Assembly (NCBI GenBank): GCA_019635875.1
Contig: JAHBYP010000004.1
Coordinates: forward strand, 140,001 to 204,000
Length of the DNA: 64,000 nt
Direction of reading: 5' to 3'
Source of the DNA: Alphaproteobacteria bacterium
GTDB lineage: Bacteria > Pseudomonadota > Alphaproteobacteria > Reyranellales > Reyranellaceae
Shown here one piece after another: positions 26,112-33,982 of this stretch; positions within the stretch are counted from its first letter, which is position 1; each line of letters begins with the position of its first letter. The position numbers and the translations under genes were made by a program. The notes beneath the pieces were generated by a model. It saw nothing but the letters and a program-made list of their open reading frames with translations, ran no database searches and was not told where the DNA came from.

Positions 26112-26876
26112 ATGAATGCGTTGAGCGAAAAGGTCGCGATCATCACCGGTGCCAGCGCCGGCATCGGCGAGGCGACAGCCCGGCTCTTTGCCCGCGAGGG
26201 GGCGTCGCTGGTGCTGGCGGCGCGCGGCCGCGAGGCGTTGGACAGGGTGGCAGGGCAGATCATCGCTGCTGGCGGACGCGCGGTGGCGCTGGCCGGCGAC
26301 ATCGGCGAGGAGGGCTTTGCCGCCGAGCTCGTCGCCACGGCCAGGCGCGCGTTCGGCGGCCTCGACATCGCCTTCAACAACGCCGCCGCGCTCGGCACCC
26401 TGAAGCCCGCGCCCGAGCTGACGACCGCGCAGTGGCGCGACGTGATCGCCACCAACCTCGACGGCGCGTTCTTCGCTGCCCGGCAGCAGATCCCGGCGAT
26501 GCTGGCGCGCGGCGGCGGCTCGCTGATCTTCACGTCGTCCTTCGTGGGCTACACCGCGGGCATGCCGGGGATGGCCGCCTATGCCGCGTCGAAGGCCGGC
26601 GTGATCGGCCTGACCAAGGTACTGGCGGTCGAGGTCGCGGCGCAGGGCGTGCGCGTCAACGCGCTGCTGCCCGGCGGCGTCGACACGGCGATGGCCGCCG
26701 AGTTCGCCTCGACGGAGGAGACCAAGGCCTTCGTGCGCGGGCTGCACGCGCTCAAGCGCGTCGCGCGGCCGGATGAGATCGCCCAGTCCGCGCTCTATCT
26801 CGCCTCCGACGCGTCGAGCTTCACCACCGGCAGCGCGATGCTGGTCGATGGTGGCGTGTCGATCAACCGGGTGTGA
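26112..26876 (+). CDS. SDR family oxidoreductase
   Basis: A 254-residue classical short-chain dehydrogenase. The cofactor motif TGASAGIG is at 12-19, the NNAA strand motif near 92-95, the catalytic Ser in FTSSFVG near 142-148, and the catalytic Tyr-Lys pair in YAASKAG near 156-162. The motif LLPGGVDTAM and the C-terminal GSAMLVDGGVSINRV complete the fold. After the first nucleotide-binding strand the loop has AARGRE, typical of an NADP-preferring enzyme. The substrate cannot be told. It has its own promoter region opposite the BNR gene and is followed by a palindromic repeat. Confidence 0.92.
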   Translation: MNALSEKVAIITGASAGIGEATARLFAREGASLVLAARGREALDRVAGQIIAAGGRAVALAGDIGEEGFAAELVATARRAFGGLDIAFNNAAALGTLKPAPELTTAQWRDVIATNLDGAFFAARQQIPAMLARGGGSLIFTSSFVGYTAGMPGMAAYAASKAGVIGLTKVLAVEVAAQGVRVNALLPGGVDTAMAAEFASTEETKAFVRGLHALKRVARPDEIAQSALYLASDASSFTTGSAMLVDGGVSINRV

Positions 26877-26904
26877 GGATTGAACCGTTCAGCCCATGTC
26901 ACCC

Positions 26905-26970
26905 TGTCATCCCGAGCGGAGCGAGGGATCCAGGGAGCTATCTGGATCCCTCGCTCCGCTCGGGATGACA
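26905..26970. repeat. Palindromic intergenic repeat, complete (family 1)
   Basis: Two perfectly complementary 29-nt arms (26905-26933 and 26942-26970), starting TGTCATCCCGAGCGGAGCGA, enclose an 8-nt loop. It lies between the convergent SDR gene and the hypothetical gene ending at 26996. Similar elements occur at 52193-52259 and 57577-57638, with partial copies at 24515 and 30821. It could form a strong hairpin at the ends of transcripts. Confidence 0.85.
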
Positions 26971-26995
26971 GAAGGGTCTCGTCGACGGACGGGGG

Positions 26996-27577
26996 TTACC
27001 GCGCCTCCGTCCAGCTTTCGGAGAACGCCAGGCAGCAGGTGCTGAAGGGGCGGCCTTCGCGCTCGCGCTTCCACGCCAGACCCTTGGCCTGCACGCCGTT
27101 GCGCGTCAGGCGCGCGCCCGCCGCCGGTACCAGCACGGTGCACACGCCGTAGGGCCGCGGGTTGGGCTGGGCGTTGGGCTGGGTGTGAATCAGCAGGGGA
27201 TCGCCGATGTCGTGCCAGGTCAGGGCGATCTCCTCGCCGCGCGCCAGCAGGTGCTCGGTCCAGAAGTAGCGTGGATCGCCCGACTTGCTGAACTCGGCGT
27301 CGGTCACGGCGATCGACAGGTCCTTGAGCTCGGGGTTCAGCATGCCCTGCACGGTCGACTGCAGCCAGCGCGCCATGGCGATGTTGTCGGAATAGATGCG
27401 CCAGCGGTTCTCGGTCAGCTCGCTCTTGAGGTAGAGCACGTGGCCCGGCCCGCCCGGCGAGAACAGGATGCGCCAGTAGCTGGCGTTCGTCGTATCGGGA
27501 TCGCCGTCCTTCTCGCTCAGCCGGATGAACGGGTTCTCGCCCGTGACAATCACGCGATTGGCGTCTGCGGTGCTCAT
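26996..27577 (-). CDS. Hypothetical protein
   Basis: A 193-residue protein with no signal peptide or membrane segment. The sequence is rich in turns and aromatic residues (ASYWRILFSPGGPGHVLYLK, NRWRIYSDNIAMARWLQ, RYFWTEHLLARGEEIALTWH), as in a small beta-rich domain. I do not recognise the family. It lies 18 nt downstream of the DUF3828-like secreted protein gene on the same strand and is probably cotranscribed with it. A convergent palindromic repeat follows it. Confidence 0.75.
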   Translation of the reverse strand: MSTADANRVIVTGENPFIRLSEKDGDPDTTNASYWRILFSPGGPGHVLYLKSELTENRWRIYSDNIAMARWLQSTVQGMLNPELKDLSIAVTDAEFSKSGDPRYFWTEHLLARGEEIALTWHDIGDPLLIHTQPNAQPNPRPYGVCTVLVPAAGARLTRNGVQAKGLAWKREREGRPFSTCCLAFSESWTEAR

Positions 27578-27595
27578 GTCGATGTCCTCCGATGA

Positions 27596-28054
27596 CTAGT
27601 TGAGCTTGTACATCGCGCGCAGCGAGCCGCTGGGCGCCTTGATCTCGGTGATGCGCCAGCCCGCTTGCGTCGACACCAGCTCCAGCGTCACACGCTGCGG
27701 CTTGCCGAAGTTGGTGAAGGTCGCGACGCCCATCGCCGTGGTCGGGCCGGTCGACCAGGCGCTGACCGCGACATTGGCGATCTCCCAGTCCTGCGCGTCG
27801 ATGAAGGGATCGCCGTTGAGCAGCGGCACCTCGCCGCGCTTCCTGGCCTCGGCGTAGTCCTTCTCCATCGCCTCGCGCAGCGGCGAGGCGAAGTAGCGCT
27901 CGGTCAGATTGTAGGGATGGCCCTTGAAGCCCTTCTCGGTGTAGGCCCGGTAGATCGAGTCGAGGAAGGCCTGCGGCGTGCCGGATTGCGCCATCAGGGG
28001 CGGCGCGGCCAGCAGCAATGCCAGCGCCAAGCCCGTTGTCCTGCGTGCGATCAT
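27596..28054 (-). CDS. Secreted DUF3828-like protein
   Basis: A 152-residue protein with a signal peptide (MIARRTTGLALALLLAAPPLMA). The mature part, FLDSIYRAYTEKGFKGHPYN followed by LTERYFASPLREAM and a core of strands ending GWRITEIKAPSGSLRAMYKLN, has the layout of the NTF2-like DUF3828 family of secreted proteins of unknown role. It is upstream of the hypothetical gene at 26996 and downstream of a cupin gene (52 nt), on the same strand. Confidence 0.75.
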   Translation of the reverse strand: MIARRTTGLALALLLAAPPLMAQSGTPQAFLDSIYRAYTEKGFKGHPYNLTERYFASPLREAMEKDYAEARKRGEVPLLNGDPFIDAQDWEIANVAVSAWSTGPTTAMGVATFTNFGKPQRVTLELVSTQAGWRITEIKAPSGSLRAMYKLN

Positions 28055-28105
28055 GATGGTCTCCCCTTGTCGGGGCCATCCTAGCAGGGCTTGTCGATAA
28101 GATGG

Positions 28106-28528
28106 CTACAACGGTGAGGCGCCGAACAGCTCCCAGCCATGGCGCCGCAGCAGGTCCGCCAGCTCGATCTGGCTCATCGACCCGAAGCCGCGGCCGGTCT
28201 CTTCCTGCTCCTCGATCAGGCCGCCGGCTTTCGCCGGCGTGTAGAGGAACAGCACATGACCGGTCTCGGTGCCGGTGCTCTTCCAGGCGTGCCGCACGCC
28301 GCGCGGCATGAAGATCGTGCTGCCGGCACCGCAAACGGTGACGTCGTCGCCGATCAGGCAGGTGAGCTCGCCACGCATGACGTAGGCGACCTCGTCGCTG
28401 TCGCGGTGCAGGTGCAGCGTGCTTTTGGCACCAACGGGGGCCGAGCCCTCGAACATCATGATGCTGCCGTCGGTCTCGCGGCAGCGCAGCTTGAGCGACA
28501 AGCTGTGGCGCGGTGGTGCCCCATCCAT
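28106..28528 (-). CDS. Cupin domain protein
   Basis: A 140-residue single-domain cupin. Motif 1 is STLHLHRDSDEVAYVMRGEL, with the two His and one Glu that hold a metal, and motif 2 is FMPRGVRHAWKSTG with the third His. These small cupins include dioxygenases, isomerases and sugar binders; the substrate is unknown. It starts 2 nt after the stop of the next cupin gene (28531), so the two form a unit, divergent from a LysR regulator that may control them. Confidence 0.87.
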   Translation of the reverse strand: MDGAPPRHSLSLKLRCRETDGSIMMFEGSAPVGAKSTLHLHRDSDEVAYVMRGELTCLIGDDVTVCGAGSTIFMPRGVRHAWKSTGTETGHVLFLYTPAKAGGLIEEQEETGRGFGSMSQIELADLLRRHGWELFGASPL

Positions 28529-28530
28529 GA

Positions 28531-28947
28531 TCAGGTCCTCCCTGCGGTCCTGGGGTCGTCGACATCGCGCTCGAGATGCATGCCGGGGAAAGGCGTAACG
28601 GCGATCTGCGTCACGTCTTGCATGGAATGAAGTCGGTGCCAGGCTCCCCTGGGAACCACCACCATCGTGCCCGCGCGCAGCGAAAAGGAACGTGGTGGCC
28701 CGTCATCGCAGACGATCTCCAGTATCGCGGTGCCGCTCAGGATGTGGACCAGCTCATCGTCGGGATGGACTTCCCAATGGTCATTGCCGGAGGCCTTGAT
28801 GGCGAGCAGCAGGCCGTCTCGATAGGGCGCCAACTCCGCGACGCTCCCCTTGCGGTCGGCGGGCGTTGATTGCGCGCTGCGCCGCGCCGTGGTGAGCGTC
28901 GCGAGCACAGTGTCGAGATCGATGATGACGGGCGGCCTGCTCTCCAC
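28531..28947 (-). CDS. Cupin domain protein
   Basis: A 138-residue single-domain cupin. The DHWEVHPDDELVHILSGTAI motif provides His-x-Asp/Glu ligands in a form typical of the AraC-type and dioxygenase-like cupins, and VVPRGAWHRLHSM is motif 2. GTG 28947 is preferred as start because GGAGA lies 6 nt upstream; the longer open frame to ATG 29028 crosses into the promoter gap shared with the LysR gene. First gene of a two-cupin operon. Confidence 0.83.
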   Translation of the reverse strand: MESRPPVIIDLDTVLATLTTARRSAQSTPADRKGSVAELAPYRDGLLLAIKASGNDHWEVHPDDELVHILSGTAILEIVCDDGPPRSFSLRAGTMVVVPRGAWHRLHSMQDVTQIAVTPFPGMHLERDVDDPRTAGRT

Positions 28948-29066
28948 GTCGCTCTCCGTATCGGTCCGGGAGAAACATAGGCGCCCGGGTCGATGGCGGT
29001 GATCTTCGCTTTCGTTGATCGTTGCCACGTTTTCGTGGCGCCGGCGCGGTGCTACGGTTCACCTCC

Positions 29067-29978
29067 ATGGCGACTGGTGCCAGAACGGCGATGCATTGGG
29101 ACGACGTGCGAGTGTTCCTCGCCATCGTGCGGCAGGGATCGATGCGCGCCGCCGGACGGTCGCTGGGTCTCAGCCAGCCGACCATCGCGCGCCGCCTGAC
29201 CGCGTTCGAGGCCACCTTCGGCGGCGCTGCCCTGTTCGACCGGCTGCCCGAGGGTTTGCGGCTGAACGCCGCCGGCGAGCAGCTGGTGGCCGAAGCCGAA
29301 TGCGTCGAGGACGCGGTGCTGGCATTGGAGCGGCGGCGCGCGGCGGCGTCTCCGGCGTTGACCGGCACCGTGCGCGTCTCGGCCGGAGAGTGCGCGGCCG
29401 GTTTCATCGCCCGCTGCCTGTCGGAGCCGGGCGCGACGCCGCTGCCATCTGGCATCACCCTCGAACTGATCGACGAGCGGCAGAACAAGAATCTCGTGCG
29501 GCGCGAGGCCGACATGGCGTTGCGCCACGAGCCGCCGGAGAGCGGCGACTTCTACGTCTTCAAGGCCGGCACCTTCGCCTGCTCGGTTTATCGGCGTCGC
29601 GGCACCGAGGCGAGCGGTTGGGTCACCTACACCGGGGAGCAGGCACACTATGAGCCCGCCCGGTGGGTGCAGCGGCAGATCGAGGAAACCGGCAAGCCGG
29701 TGGCGCTGCGTGCCTCTTCCATGCTGATGCATCTGGAAGCGATCCGCGCCGGCACCGGGCGTGGCGTGCTGCCCTGTTACGTCGGCGACGGCCACCCGCT
29801 GCTGGAGCGGGTGAGGCCACCAATCAAGGAGATTGCCGCCGACTACTGGGTCGTCGTCCATCGCGACCTGCGCCGCGCGGCGCATGTCCGCGCGGCCATC
29901 GACTGGATGAAGGCGACGTTCGCCGCACAGCGTGGCCTGCTGGCCGGCAATGGCCCGCAGGCGCGCCGGAGGCGATGA
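29067..29978 (+). CDS. LysR-family transcriptional regulator
   Basis: A 303-residue regulator. Residues 10-70 form the winged helix-turn-helix (WDDVRVFLAIVRQGSMRAAG, SLGLSQPTIARRLTAFEATF), with the usual LysR spacing, and the rest is a periplasmic-binding-like effector domain. It is encoded divergently from the two-cupin operon, the classical LysR arrangement, with start codons only about 120 nt apart, so it probably controls those genes. ATG 29067 is used; ATG 29091 is a plausible alternative (MHWDD). The effector is not predictable. Confidence 0.88.
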   Translation: MATGARTAMHWDDVRVFLAIVRQGSMRAAGRSLGLSQPTIARRLTAFEATFGGAALFDRLPEGLRLNAAGEQLVAEAECVEDAVLALERRRAAASPALTGTVRVSAGECAAGFIARCLSEPGATPLPSGITLELIDERQNKNLVRREADMALRHEPPESGDFYVFKAGTFACSVYRRRGTEASGWVTYTGEQAHYEPARWVQRQIEETGKPVALRASSMLMHLEAIRAGTGRGVLPCYVGDGHPLLERVRPPIKEIAADYWVVVHRDLRRAAHVRAAIDWMKATFAAQRGLLAGNGPQARRRR

Positions 29979-29993
29979 TGCGGCGGCCGGGGC

Positions 29994-30683
29994 TCAGGCC
30001 GCCCGCTTCCAGGTGGGCTGGAGCTCGGGGTGAGGCGGGCAGGGCGCGACCCGTCCCACCGGCAGGCCGCCCAGCTCGTTGGCATAGGCGTGGTTGACGT
30101 CGCGGTGATGCGCTTCGTCGGCCCTGACCACCAGCACCACGTCGCGCAGGGTCGCGTTGTCGGCGAGACCCCAGTAGCGCCTGGCGATCGCCGGCGCCGG
30201 CACGTTGGCGGAGCGGCCCTCGTCGATCTCCTGGAGGTAGTGGGTGTAGCTGATCACCGCCTCTTCCTCGAAATAGCCGACGACGCGGTGCGCCGTCCTG
30301 GCGCTCACCAGGTAGAGCGCGAAGAAGAACAGGTAGAAGACCCACTGCACGCCGATGATCACGGCGCGCTCGAACAGCGTCGGCTTGCTGATCTCGACGA
30401 ACGTCATGAGATGCATGCGCTCGTTCTCGGCCTCGTCCATCAGGGTCTTGATCCAGCCCTTGTCGTCGCACATGCGGCGCAGGCAGGCGAGGTGGTTGAT
30501 CGTGGCGCCCACCATGCCGGGTACGGCGGCGACGGTCTCGAGCACGACGGCGCGATGGCCGTAGCGCTTGGCGAAGAACGTGTCGGCGGTCCAGCGCAGC
30601 ATCTTGGTGAAGCCGAAGGCGATCCGGTCGGACAGGCCCTGCGGACGATGGCGGACGCCGAGATCGACGAACGGTGCGGTCAT
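29994..30683 (-). CDS. aox: Alternative oxidase (di-iron ubiquinol oxidase)
   Basis: A 229-residue membrane-bound quinol oxidase that transfers electrons from ubiquinol to oxygen without pumping protons. All diagnostic motifs are intact: LET (48-50), ENERMH (86-91), EEEA (139-142) and RADEAHH (187-193), which supply the four Glu and two His of the di-iron centre. Two membrane-binding helices lie near residues 108-128 and in the following region. ATG 30683 has GGAG 6 nt upstream; a longer frame to 30761 is not needed. AOX is unusual in bacteria but known in some alphaproteobacteria. It can bypass cyanide- or NO-inhibited oxidases. Confidence 0.95.
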   Translation of the reverse strand: MTAPFVDLGVRHRPQGLSDRIAFGFTKMLRWTADTFFAKRYGHRAVVLETVAAVPGMVGATINHLACLRRMCDDKGWIKTLMDEAENERMHLMTFVEISKPTLFERAVIIGVQWVFYLFFFALYLVSARTAHRVVGYFEEEAVISYTHYLQEIDEGRSANVPAPAIARRYWGLADNATLRDVVLVVRADEAHHRDVNHAYANELGGLPVGRVAPCPPHPELQPTWKRAA

Positions 30684-30773
30684 TGGAAACTCCACTCCAC
30701 GCGACCTAGGTTCCAGCGGTCGCTGCGGAGCCCTATCTAGAGGGTGGCGCCCGATGGTCAAATTCCGGGCCTC

Positions 30774-30795
30774 ACCTAAGTAGAACTGCGTAGGT
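30774..30795. promoter_or_regulatory. Imperfect 22-bp palindrome upstream of aox
   Basis: ACCTAAGTAGA and ACTGCGTAGGT are complementary at 8 of 11 positions around the centre, giving a 22-bp dyad about 90-110 nt upstream of the aox start. The half-site resembles targets of NarL/FixJ-family response regulators, but no regulator is identified. The aox gene may be induced by stress or low oxygen; the site is a candidate for such control. Confidence 0.35.
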
Positions 30796-30820
30796 CGAAG
30801 CGGGATTTGGCCGGAAGCGC

Positions 30821-30851
30821 CTGTCGTCCCGAGCGTGGCGAGGGATGACAG
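30821..30851. repeat. Short derivative of palindromic repeat (family 1)
   Basis: CTGTCGTCCCGAGCGTGGCG then AGGGATGACAG. The outer 10-nt arms pair with one mismatch around a short loop, so it looks like an internal deletion of the full element, located between aox and the IclR gene. Confidence 0.55.
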
Positions 30852-30920
30852 TGGCCGGTTCAGCTGGCTAGGAGGCCTTGGCTACGTCGTGGCCGCAGCG
30901 GGGTGGCAGCCGGCCAGCGC

Positions 30921-31745
30921 TCAGACGAAGCCGAGCAGCGCCGAGATGGAAGCGGCGTGGTCCTTGACCAGGGGCGCGAGGGTTTCGAGGCGATCGAGCG
31001 TCATGCGCCGCGCCGGTCCCGTCAGGCTGATGGCCGCGAACACGCGCCCGCTGGAATTGCGGATCGGCGCCCCGACGCAGCGCACATCCGGCTCGTGCTC
31101 GCGATCGTCGATCGCGTAACCGCGCTGGCGCACCTCGCCCAGCTGCCGTCGAAGCGCGTCCGGGTCCGTGATCGTGTTGGCAGTCAACGGCACCAGGCCG
31201 GCATCGATGATCCGCTGGATGACCGCATCGCCCTGAAACGCCAGGGCCGCCTTGCCGACGCTCGATGAGTAGCAGGCGCTCTCTTCCATGGTGATCGTGA
31301 TGTTGTTGCTGCTGTTGGGTCGCAGGGAGCGCTGCACCAGGAGCATGTGGCTGCCGTTGAAGACGCACAGATGCGCGCTCTCGCCGGCGCGCTTGGTCAG
31401 CGCCTCGATGAACGGAACGGCGATCCGCTGCAGCTCCATGTTCGACAGAACGGCGCTGCCGTACTCGAAGAGCTTGATGCCCAGCCGATAGCGCTCGCGC
31501 GTCGCGTCCTGCTCGAGCAGGCCGCAATGGCGCATGCTGTCGACGATGCGGTGCGCCGTGCTCTTGGGCATGGCGCAGCGCCGCGCGATCTCCGTCACCG
31601 AGAGCTCGCGCGCCGTGCCGGAGAAGCAGTCCAGGATGTCGACCACCTTGACCAGGGACTTCAGCTGGTGGCCGGCATCTTCGCGGGACTCGGAACGATT
31701 CAGCGGCAAGCCTCCTCCGGGTTCGCGTGCCTCATGACCGGCCAT
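30921..31745 (-). CDS. IclR-family transcriptional regulator
   Basis: A 274-residue regulator. An N-terminal helix-turn-helix (LKSLVKVVDILDCFSGTARE, then EIARRCAMPKSTAHRIVDS) is followed by the IclR effector domain (GEVRQRGYAIDDREHEPDVR, GAPIRNSSGRVFAAISLTGP). ATG 31745 avoids overlap with the upstream aldolase gene, whose stop is at 31783; an in-frame ATG at 31817 would overlap it. It is the second gene behind the DHDPS-family gene. Two palindromes in front of that gene are its likely operators, so the unit is probably auto-regulated. Confidence 0.9.
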   Translation of the reverse strand: MAGHEAREPGGGLPLNRSESREDAGHQLKSLVKVVDILDCFSGTARELSVTEIARRCAMPKSTAHRIVDSMRHCGLLEQDATRERYRLGIKLFEYGSAVLSNMELQRIAVPFIEALTKRAGESAHLCVFNGSHMLLVQRSLRPNSSNNITITMEESACYSSSVGKAALAFQGDAVIQRIIDAGLVPLTANTITDPDALRRQLGEVRQRGYAIDDREHEPDVRCVGAPIRNSSGRVFAAISLTGPARRMTLDRLETLAPLVKDHAASISALLGFV

Positions 31746-31782
31746 GTCCGCCCGTGCCAAGCCATGCGCCCTGGAGCCACGG

Positions 31783-32700
31783 CTAGGCGGCGTGGGCGAC
31801 GGATCCCGATCGGTCATAGGCGAGCACCGCCTTCAGCTCGCGGTCGATCGCGGCGCGTTGCGCGGCCGATGGCATCGCCATGGGCGCGCGCGATACGCCG
31901 GCCGCGGCACCCTGCTGGGTCAGGGCATACTTGACGCAGGCCGGCAGGTTGTCGCCGACGATCGTGTTCCAGAAGCGCAGCATGGCGGCGTGCATCTCCA
32001 GGCCCAGCGCATGGTCGCCGCGCTGCACGGCATCCCACAGCGCCACCGTGACGCCCGGGATCGCCGCGGGGTTGGCCGCGATCGTGCCGTGGGCGCCGAG
32101 CGCGAAGGAGGAGTAGAGCAGGGCGTCGACGGCGCTCAGGATCACCTTGCCCTTGGGCGTGGCGAGCAGCAGGTCGGCCATGAGCTTCATGTCGCCCTGG
32201 CTCTGCTTGACCCCGGCGATGCCGGGCAGCTCGGTCATCAGCCGGACCAGAAGCTCGGGGCGCAGATAGTTCCAGGGGATGACGTTGTAGATGATGACCG
32301 GGATGTCGGTCGCGCTGGTGATGGCGCGGAAATGGGCCATGGTGGCCTCGTCATCCGGCTTGAACAGGTAATGGACCGGCGTGATCTGCAGGCCGCTGAC
32401 GCCGCCGAGGCTTTGCATGTCCTTGGCGCTCAGCAGGGCCTGGCGCGTGCTGTTGACGATGATGCCGGCGACGACGGGAATCTTGTCGCCGATCTCCTCC
32501 AGGGTGATCTCAACGGTGCGCTTCAGCTCGTCGCGCGTCAGCGTGTGGCCCTCGCCGGTGCTGCCGCCCATGCAGACGCCGTGCACGCCCTTGGCCAGCA
32601 TGAACCGCGCCTGGCCGCGCAGGAGCTTTTCGTCGATGTCACCGTCCGCAGTGAACGGCGTGACCAAGGGCGGGATGATGCCGGTCAAGGGTCTGGCCAT
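31783..32700 (-). CDS. Dihydrodipicolinate synthase/N-acetylneuraminate lyase family aldolase
   Basis: A 305-residue class I aldolase of the DapA/NanA family, which forms a Schiff base with a 2-oxo acid. Motifs are GGSTGEG (near 45-51), IIYNVIPWNYL with the catalytic Tyr, and GIAGVKQSQGD with the Schiff-base Lys. It is not likely to be the housekeeping DapA, because it sits in an IclR-controlled operon and lacks the usual GTTGE and arginine signature; sugar-acid or hydroxy-acid breakdown is more probable. The substrate is unknown. Strong palindromic operators lie upstream (32718-32798). Confidence 0.9.
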   Translation of the reverse strand: MARPLTGIIPPLVTPFTADGDIDEKLLRGQARFMLAKGVHGVCMGGSTGEGHTLTRDELKRTVEITLEEIGDKIPVVAGIIVNSTRQALLSAKDMQSLGGVSGLQITPVHYLFKPDDEATMAHFRAITSATDIPVIIYNVIPWNYLRPELLVRLMTELPGIAGVKQSQGDMKLMADLLLATPKGKVILSAVDALLYSSFALGAHGTIAANPAAIPGVTVALWDAVQRGDHALGLEMHAAMLRFWNTIVGDNLPACVKYALTQQGAAAGVSRAPMAMPSAAQRAAIDRELKAVLAYDRSGSVAHAA

Positions 32701-32717
32701 CTGGGTTTCCTCGCTTT

Positions 32718-32736
32718 TGTCCTGGATATCGGGACA
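32718..32736. promoter_or_regulatory. Candidate IclR operator 1
   Basis: TGTCCTGGATATCGGGACA, an imperfect 19-bp palindrome (TGTCC..GGACA arms), 18-36 nt upstream of the aldolase start at 32700. It shares the half-site TCCTGGATA with operator 2. The spacing of the two centres (about 63 bp, six helical turns) fits looping by an IclR tetramer. Confidence 0.6.
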
Positions 32737-32781
32737 AGTTTATGCACACGCAACCAAAGGCGTCAAATGGTGATGCATATA

Positions 32782-32798
32782 GTCCTGGATACCAGGAC
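32782..32798. promoter_or_regulatory. Candidate IclR operator 2
   Basis: GTCCTGGATACCAGGAC is a 17-bp palindrome with perfect 7-bp arms around ATA. It lies about 82-98 nt upstream of the aldolase start and 45 nt from operator 1. The motif is close to that of the first site, so both are probably bound by the IclR regulator encoded downstream. Confidence 0.65.
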
Positions 32799-32852
32799 AT
32801 TGTCCGCGCACCGCCGGCGTCCGATCGCCAGCGCGGAGAGGGCGCTGTCGAA

Positions 32853-33512
32853 CTAATCCCGGTCCGGCGCGCCGAGGGGAAAGTAGTGACGGTAGGGCCG
32901 GCCGCCGTCCACCGCCCGCGCCACCGAGGGCCGGGCGAGCAGGCGGGCGCGGTAGGCCTTGAGGCTGGTGAACGGCGCCGGGATTTCGTGGGTCCAGTCC
33001 GCGTAAAACAGCGACGGCGCCGCCGCACAGTCGGCGAGGGTGAAGCTGTCACCCGCGGCCCAGGTTCGGGTGGTCATGCGCTCGTCCAGCCAGGCGTAGA
33101 TGGTGTCCAGCATGGTCCGGGCCTCGTTGACCCCGTAGGGATCGCGGTCGGCCTCGGGGCGCAGCACGTCCCAAATGAACTTGCCCTGGGGCGTCATGAC
33201 GTAGTTGTCGAACACCCGGTCCATCATCCGCACCTCCACAGCCAGGCCCGGGTCGGCCGGGATCAGGGCGACAGGGCCGGGATGGCGGGCGGCGAGGTGC
33301 TCGATGATGGCCGTGGCTTCCAGCACCGTGCGGCCGTCTTCCACAAGAATGGGGAACTTGCGGATCGGCCACAGGGCGGCGAAGCGGGCGTTGTTGTCCG
33401 GCTCGTCGGGGGCGATGGCGCGGAAGGTGAAGGGCGTATCGTTCTCGTACAACGCGATGAGCGCCTTCTGGGTGTAGGACGAGAACGGATGGCCGAAGAT
33501 CTCGATGGTCAT
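32853..33512 (-). CDS. Glutathione S-transferase family protein
   Basis: A 219-residue GST. The N-terminal domain has EIFGHPFSSYTQKALIALYE, with the Ser/Thr-rich start, then IRKFPILVEDG and TVLEATAIIEHLA (the Glu-Ser/Thr pair). The C-terminal domain contains TRTWAAGDSFTLADCAAAPS, the usual GST C-terminal N-cap. Its ATG at 33512 overlaps the stop of the SRPBCC gene as ATGA. It is the third gene of an arsR-SRPBCC-GST operon, a common detoxification-type arrangement; the substrate is not known. Confidence 0.9.
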   Translation of the reverse strand: MTIEIFGHPFSSYTQKALIALYENDTPFTFRAIAPDEPDNNARFAALWPIRKFPILVEDGRTVLEATAIIEHLAARHPGPVALIPADPGLAVEVRMMDRVFDNYVMTPQGKFIWDVLRPEADRDPYGVNEARTMLDTIYAWLDERMTTRTWAAGDSFTLADCAAAPSLFYADWTHEIPAPFTSLKAYRARLLARPSVARAVDGGRPYRHYFPLGAPDRD

Positions 33513-33982
33513 GCGAAGGCCTTCTGCTCGCGGCCTTCCAGCAGGGCCATGAGGTTCTCGATGTGCCAGGTCGTGCCGTGCTCGCGGCTGACCACCGCCT
33601 CGCGGCCGCCAACCAGGTACGAGCCCTGTTCGGTGTGGATCAGGCGGGTCTTGTCGCCCTCCGGCCTGAGTTCAAGGGTCAGCAGGGAAACCGACAGCTT
33701 CTCGCCGTCGCGGAACATGTCGTAGACAAGGATGATCCGCTCGTTTTCCACGATGTCGCGGTAGGTCGCCTGGAAGTCGGTGACCATGCCGCTGGGCCAG
33801 CGGGCGTGGAAGCGCTCCTCGCCGCCGACGCGGAAATCGAAGTCGCGATTCAGGGTCTCGATATCGCTGGGCGCCTTGAACCACTGGCCCTTGGCCTCGA
33901 GCGTCGCGTAGGCGGCGAAGACGCGCGCCGGCGAGGCCTTGAGCACGCGTTCGATGGTGAAGGTGGCGTTGACGACGGTCAC
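33509..33982 (-). CDS. SRPBCC/AHSA1-family protein
   Basis: A 157-residue protein of the START/Bet v 1-like AHSA1 group. NATFTIERVLKASPARVFAA starts the fold, FRVGGEERFHARWPSG and TYRDIVENERIILVYDMFRD are typical middle strands, and VSREHGTTWHIENLMALLEG the last helix. Such domains bind hydrophobic ligands. The start is GTG 33982, overlapping the stop of the ArsR gene (GTGA); the longer frame to 34336 is an artefact of the neighbouring reading frame. Middle gene of an arsR operon. Confidence 0.88.
   Translation of the reverse strand: MTVVNATFTIERVLKASPARVFAAYATLEAKGQWFKAPSDIETLNRDFDFRVGGEERFHARWPSGMVTDFQATYRDIVENERIILVYDMFRDGEKLSVSLLTLELRPEGDKTRLIHTEQGSYLVGGREAVVSREHGTTWHIENLMALLEGREQKAFA

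Noticed and set aside
26996..28528. A toxin-antitoxin or defence cluster among the small proteins
   Set aside because: The genes have signal peptides or cupin motifs and no nuclease, helicase or antitoxin feature.
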